Shown here: in pieces, positions 61,569-64,000 of the stretch
Layout: every line of letters begins with the position of its first letter
How positions within the stretch are numbered: the stretch's first letter is position 1
Assembly: GCA_000496475.1 (NCBI GenBank)
Contig: AYMW01000003.1
Span: forward strand, 455,931 to 519,930
Source of the DNA: Betaproteobacteria bacterium MOLA814
GTDB taxonomy: Bacteria > Pseudomonadota > Gammaproteobacteria > Burkholderiales > Burkholderiaceae_C
Direction: 5' to 3'
DNA length: 64,000 nucleotides
Notes under the pieces: generated by a model
Databases searched by the model: none
Told to the model about the DNA's origin: nothing
Seen by the model: only the letters and a program-made list of their open reading frames with translations
Position numbers and translations under genes: made by a program

Positions 61569-62300
61569 TTACAAACAGGTCTTGAATACAGTGGCCAAAC
61601 ACTGTTTGGCCACCTCAGTGGCTGTGGCGATCTCGCTGCGCTCCAACTTGAATGATGCGTAGTCACGCACCAGCGAGGCGTCTTTGTTGCCACCCAATGC
61701 GGCCAAGTCTGCCCAAACGTGGGCGGCAAATGCATCCACCTTACCTGTGTCGCCATTGATGTACATATTGGCAGCCATCAGCTGCGCATTGGGGTGGTTT
61801 TGCTTGCTGGCTTTAACAAACCACTCCAGCGCAATGGGGGCCGATGCCATGGCACCCTGCCCCTCAAAATGCGCCACACCCATCATGTACTGCGCGTCTT
61901 TGAGGTCTTGCTTGGCGCTTTGCCTGAACCACCGCACAGCCTCACGGGCGTTGCGCTCTACACCGTAGCCGTAGAAGTACAAGGTGCCAATGTTCAACTG
62001 GGCCTGTGCCAAGTTTTGATTGGCCGCCCTGCGGTACCACTCCAAAGCCTCTACGTAGCTTTGGCGTACCCCTAGGCCGTGCTCGTACAGGTAACCGATA
62101 TTGCTTTGCGCAAAGGCGTCCCCTGATTTGGCTGGGTCCAACCACGCCCGCATGGCTGTAGAGTAATGGCCGCGCTCCATGGCGGCTATACCAATTTCGT
62201 TGGCATCATTGGCTGTCACTTGCGCAGTGGCTGGTGCTTGCAGCGCGCTCAGACACAGCAGAATGGCAAGGTACAAATGGCGGGTCATTGACTTAAGCAT
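61569..62300 (-). CDS. Sel1-repeat (SLR) protein, secreted
   Basis: 243 residues from the ATG at 62300 (62288 is an alternative). A Sec signal peptide is seen in either case (LYLAILLCLSALQAPATAQ). At least four Sel1-type repeats: AQSNIGYLYEHGLGVRQSYV, AQLNIGTLYFYGYGVERNAR, AQYMMGVAHFEGQGAMASAP and AQLMAANMYINGDTGKVDAF. These helical repeats mediate protein contacts. Partner and role unknown; the location beside the flagellar operon hints at motility or the cell surface. Confidence 0.88.
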   Translation of the reverse strand: MLKSMTRHLYLAILLCLSALQAPATAQVTANDANEIGIAAMERGHYSTAMRAWLDPAKSGDAFAQSNIGYLYEHGLGVRQSYVEALEWYRRAANQNLAQAQLNIGTLYFYGYGVERNAREAVRWFRQSAKQDLKDAQYMMGVAHFEGQGAMASAPIALEWFVKASKQNHPNAQLMAANMYINGDTGKVDAFAAHVWADLAALGGNKDASLVRDYASFKLERSEIATATEVAKQCLATVFKTCL

Positions 62301-62458
62301 GGCGTTCAGGTGTGTGTGGGGATGTAGGGTTGTTGGACATTGCACATGTGTGGCGCATGTGGTTGCTGGCGCTTTTTAAATACTGTAACGCGTGCACGTG
62401 GGCCTGTGTGCCTAGGTGATGGCATGACTGGTTGTGAACAACACCAACGGAGCAGCCC

Positions 62459-62677
62459 TTACGCCCAAATAGACTTGGGCAATTTACTTTCTTGGGGGTC
62501 GGGCTTGGGTGTAAAACCTTGGCAGTACTGACCGTCGGCGCGCAGCACCTCTATGGCGGGCAGCATACGGGTTTTAAAACCCATCAGTCGGCACAGGTAA
62601 GGCAACTTGGGGTCGTAGCTGATACCAAAATGCTGGCACTGCCAACAGTTGGGGCCTTTGTTGAATGGCTCAGTCAT
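62459..62677 (-). CDS. Small cysteine-rich protein of unknown function
   Basis: 72 residues from the ATG at 62677. Four cysteines in a CxxC...C...C pattern (Cys11, Cys14, Cys29, Cys52: NCWQCQHF, LPYLCRLMGF, QYCQGF) suggest one zinc or iron site. No family was recognised with confidence. Its ATG overlaps the stop of the upstream gene (ATGACTGA), so the two are translationally coupled. The frame continues upstream to a GTG/ATG-like codon, but that would overlap the neighbour heavily. Confidence 0.7.
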   Translation of the reverse strand: MTEPFNKGPNCWQCQHFGISYDPKLPYLCRLMGFKTRMLPAIEVLRADGQYCQGFTPKPDPQESKLPKSIWA

Positions 62678-63065
62678 GGTTTGAAGGCTTGCCAGCCTGG
62701 TCTGGCTTGTTGTCTGCTGGGGTAGTTGGTGGCATTGCGTTGATGCCAAACTCTGGGTCGTCATCTAAACCCGCTGTGATTTTATCGGTGCGCTCGCGCA
62801 GCTTCGCATACCGTTCTTCTTGTGTGCTGCCATTTACCGCGACATCGCGCTTGTGCTCCCATATTTTGTAGCCCAGCAAAACTACAAATATTACAAAAAA
62901 TAAGTCGCCCACCATGGCACCGTAGTTATAGCCCGGCGGCAAGCGCCATTCGGGCTTTAGCCACATGACAACCAGCACAACAACAGCGGCTAAGACAAAG
63001 TAGCGGATGCGCATACACATGACGCATGGTTGTTTGTGATTCGCAGGAGGTTTAACTATGGCCAT
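62670..63065 (-). CDS. Small membrane protein of unknown function
   Basis: 131 residues from the ATG at 63065; internal Mets at residues 16 and 18 could be the true start since no ribosome binding site is seen. Two membrane helices (~20-36 and ~53-68) joined by PEWRLPPGYNYGAMVGD, then a charged cytoplasmic tail with RYAKLRERTDKI and a Pro/Asp-rich end. It is coupled to the cysteine-rich gene downstream. No function assigned. Confidence 0.7.
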   Translation of the reverse strand: MAIVKPPANHKQPCVMCMRIRYFVLAAVVVLVVMWLKPEWRLPPGYNYGAMVGDLFFVIFVVLLGYKIWEHKRDVAVNGSTQEERYAKLRERTDKITAGLDDDPEFGINAMPPTTPADNKPDQAGKPSNHD

Positions 63066-63252
63066 GGTCGAAGAAGAGCACGTCGCTCAGGTATAGAGTG
63101 GACTTACAGACAAGATAAAACGGCATAGGTGCTCAACTTTTTGCTTGTAATACCGATTAAGAAGATTAACCTTAAACGCTTTCATGCACACAGGGGCTGC
63201 AACATGTCCGCATGGTTGCGCCGGACACAACACCAACCTAGCATCTCACACA

Positions 63253-63438
63253 ATGGCAACCCTCATACTTTGTTACGGCATGATCTCTGGCCAATGCGGC
63301 ACCTTTGGGGAATACCTGTTTCCTACCATGCAAGCCTGCCAAACCGAGCGCAAGTTTGTGGTGGCCAACCGCACGCAATACTTTGTATTTGCTGTGTGTA
63401 GAGATGGTGCACCTACGCCACCCAAAGAAGACAACTGA
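63253..63438 (+). CDS. Possible small protein (61 residues)
   Basis: ATG at 63253. The codon choice (GCC, GGC, ACC, CGC, GTG) is like that of the neighbouring genes and the residues (MISGQCGTFGEYLF, FVVANRTQYFVFAVCRD) look protein-like, ending in PTPPKEDN. No ribosome binding site was found and no family is recognised. It could still be a chance frame. Confidence 0.4.
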   Translation: MATLILCYGMISGQCGTFGEYLFPTMQACQTERKFVVANRTQYFVFAVCRDGAPTPPKEDN

Positions 63439-63576
63439 TCAGCTGTTAACACAACCAGCACGTGTCGCCCAAGGCGGCTTGCTGTGACGTAAATACCATC
63501 AACCACCCTTGTTTGAGGCTACCAAAAATTAAGTCTACAAACAATCAGCCTGAAACTCCCCAAGCGTCAACCTTGT

Positions 63577-64000
63577 TTACTGCAACAGCTTCAACACGCC
63601 CTGCTGGTCGGCATTGGCCTGCGCCAAAATAGCCGTCGCAGCCTGCTGCATGATTTGTGTTCTGGCCAACTCGGTTGAGGCGGCCGCGTAGTCCGCGTCC
63701 TCAATTTGGCTGCGTGATGCAGAGGTGTTGACAGACACATTCATCAAGTTATCAATGGTGTGCTCCAAGCGGTTCATGATGGCACCCATGGTGGCACGTG
63801 TGCCGTTGACCTTGTCCATGGCCACGTCCAGCTTTGCAAGTACCGCTGTTGCGGCAGCCTGCGAGTCGATGCGGTTAACACGGGTCTCCTGGTCCCACAG
63901 CAACACATCACCTGTGATGTCACCGGTGATGGTGCCGCCACTTCCGAAGTCGGCCAGGTCAACACTGACCGTTTGGTTGGCACTTGCGCCCACGTGGAAG
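63577..64000 (-). CDS. fliC: Flagellin, C-terminal part (5' end beyond the window)
   Basis: About 141 codons are seen. The end matches the conserved D0/D1 helix of flagellins: AMDKVNGTRATMGAIMNRLE, NLMNVSVNTSASRSQIEDAD and YAAASTELARTQIMQQAATA, ending ILAQANADQQGVLKLLQ. A variable-region border (FHVGASANQTVSVDLADFGS) precedes it. The filament gene sits beside the export and basal-body operon. The gene starts beyond position 64000. Confidence 0.95.
   Translation of the reverse strand, partial: FHVGASANQTVSVDLADFGSGGTITGDITGDVLLWDQETRVNRIDSQAAATAVLAKLDVAMDKVNGTRATMGAIMNRLEHTIDNLMNVSVNTSASRSQIEDADYAAASTELARTQIMQQAATAILAQANADQQGVLKLLQ

Overview
The window looks like a chromosomal segment of a flagellated betaproteobacterium of the order Burkholderiales, probably Comamonadaceae or a close relative. 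The evidence is the 16S-tRNA-Ile-tRNA-Ala-23S-5S rRNA operon, the gene order ygjP-plsC-gmhB-glyS-glyQ-lnt-corC, a DUF1840 gene, and a MerR-type LiuR next to isovaleryl-CoA dehydrogenase. The placement comes from gene content and gene order; no tree or 16S comparison could be run.

Left part (1-17.1 kb). The 5' end of mccB (3-methylcrotonyl-CoA carboxylase) runs off the left edge and is divergent from an AraC-type regulator. Next comes an osmoadaptation block: ectABCD (ectoine and hydroxyectoine synthesis) on the + strand, then on the - strand a YchJ-like gene, a rhodanese gene and trkH/trkA (K+ uptake). A tight - strand operon follows, read from 15.5 down to 8.8 kb: thioesterase, ivd, carbonic anhydrase, aceK, thiolase, acyl-CoA dehydrogenase. 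It is headed by liuR. Two near-identical palindromes, one before liuR and one before the thioesterase gene, are probably LiuR operators. Together these genes degrade leucine/isovalerate to acetyl-CoA, supply bicarbonate, and control entry to the glyoxylate shunt.

Middle (17.2-43.8 kb). A housekeeping block encodes a YgjP-type peptidase, an acyltransferase, GmhB, GlyS/GlyQ, Lnt and CorC. An A+T-richer pair follows (GNAT and an MBL-fold hydrolase). Then comes a complete rRNA operon on the - strand with its terminator, promoter and visible long-range pre-rRNA processing stems. Beyond it lie an IorAB-type molybdenum hydroxylase, the ABC-F protein Uup, HtpG, a peroxiredoxin, a pseudouridine synthase with a very long Arg/Asp/Gly-rich N-terminus, and a Crp/Fnr regulator.

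Right part (43.9-64 kb). One + strand operon encodes a complete branched-chain-amino-acid-type ABC importer bracketed by two acyl-CoA ligase genes. This suggests uptake coupled to CoA activation of an organic acid. Convergent to it is a flagellar operon, flrC-fliE-fliF-fliG-fliH-fliI-fliJ (-DUF1840), preceded by an exact sigma-54 -24/-12 promoter. FliH is more than twice the usual size. A Sel1-repeat protein, two small unknown genes and the 3' end of a flagellin gene close the window.

No CRISPR array, insertion sequence, prophage or recognisable defence system was seen. The most interesting signals are regulatory (LiuR twin operators, sigma-54 promoter, stem-loops around the binding-protein gene) and unusual proteins (giant FliH, GmhB with altered motif IV).
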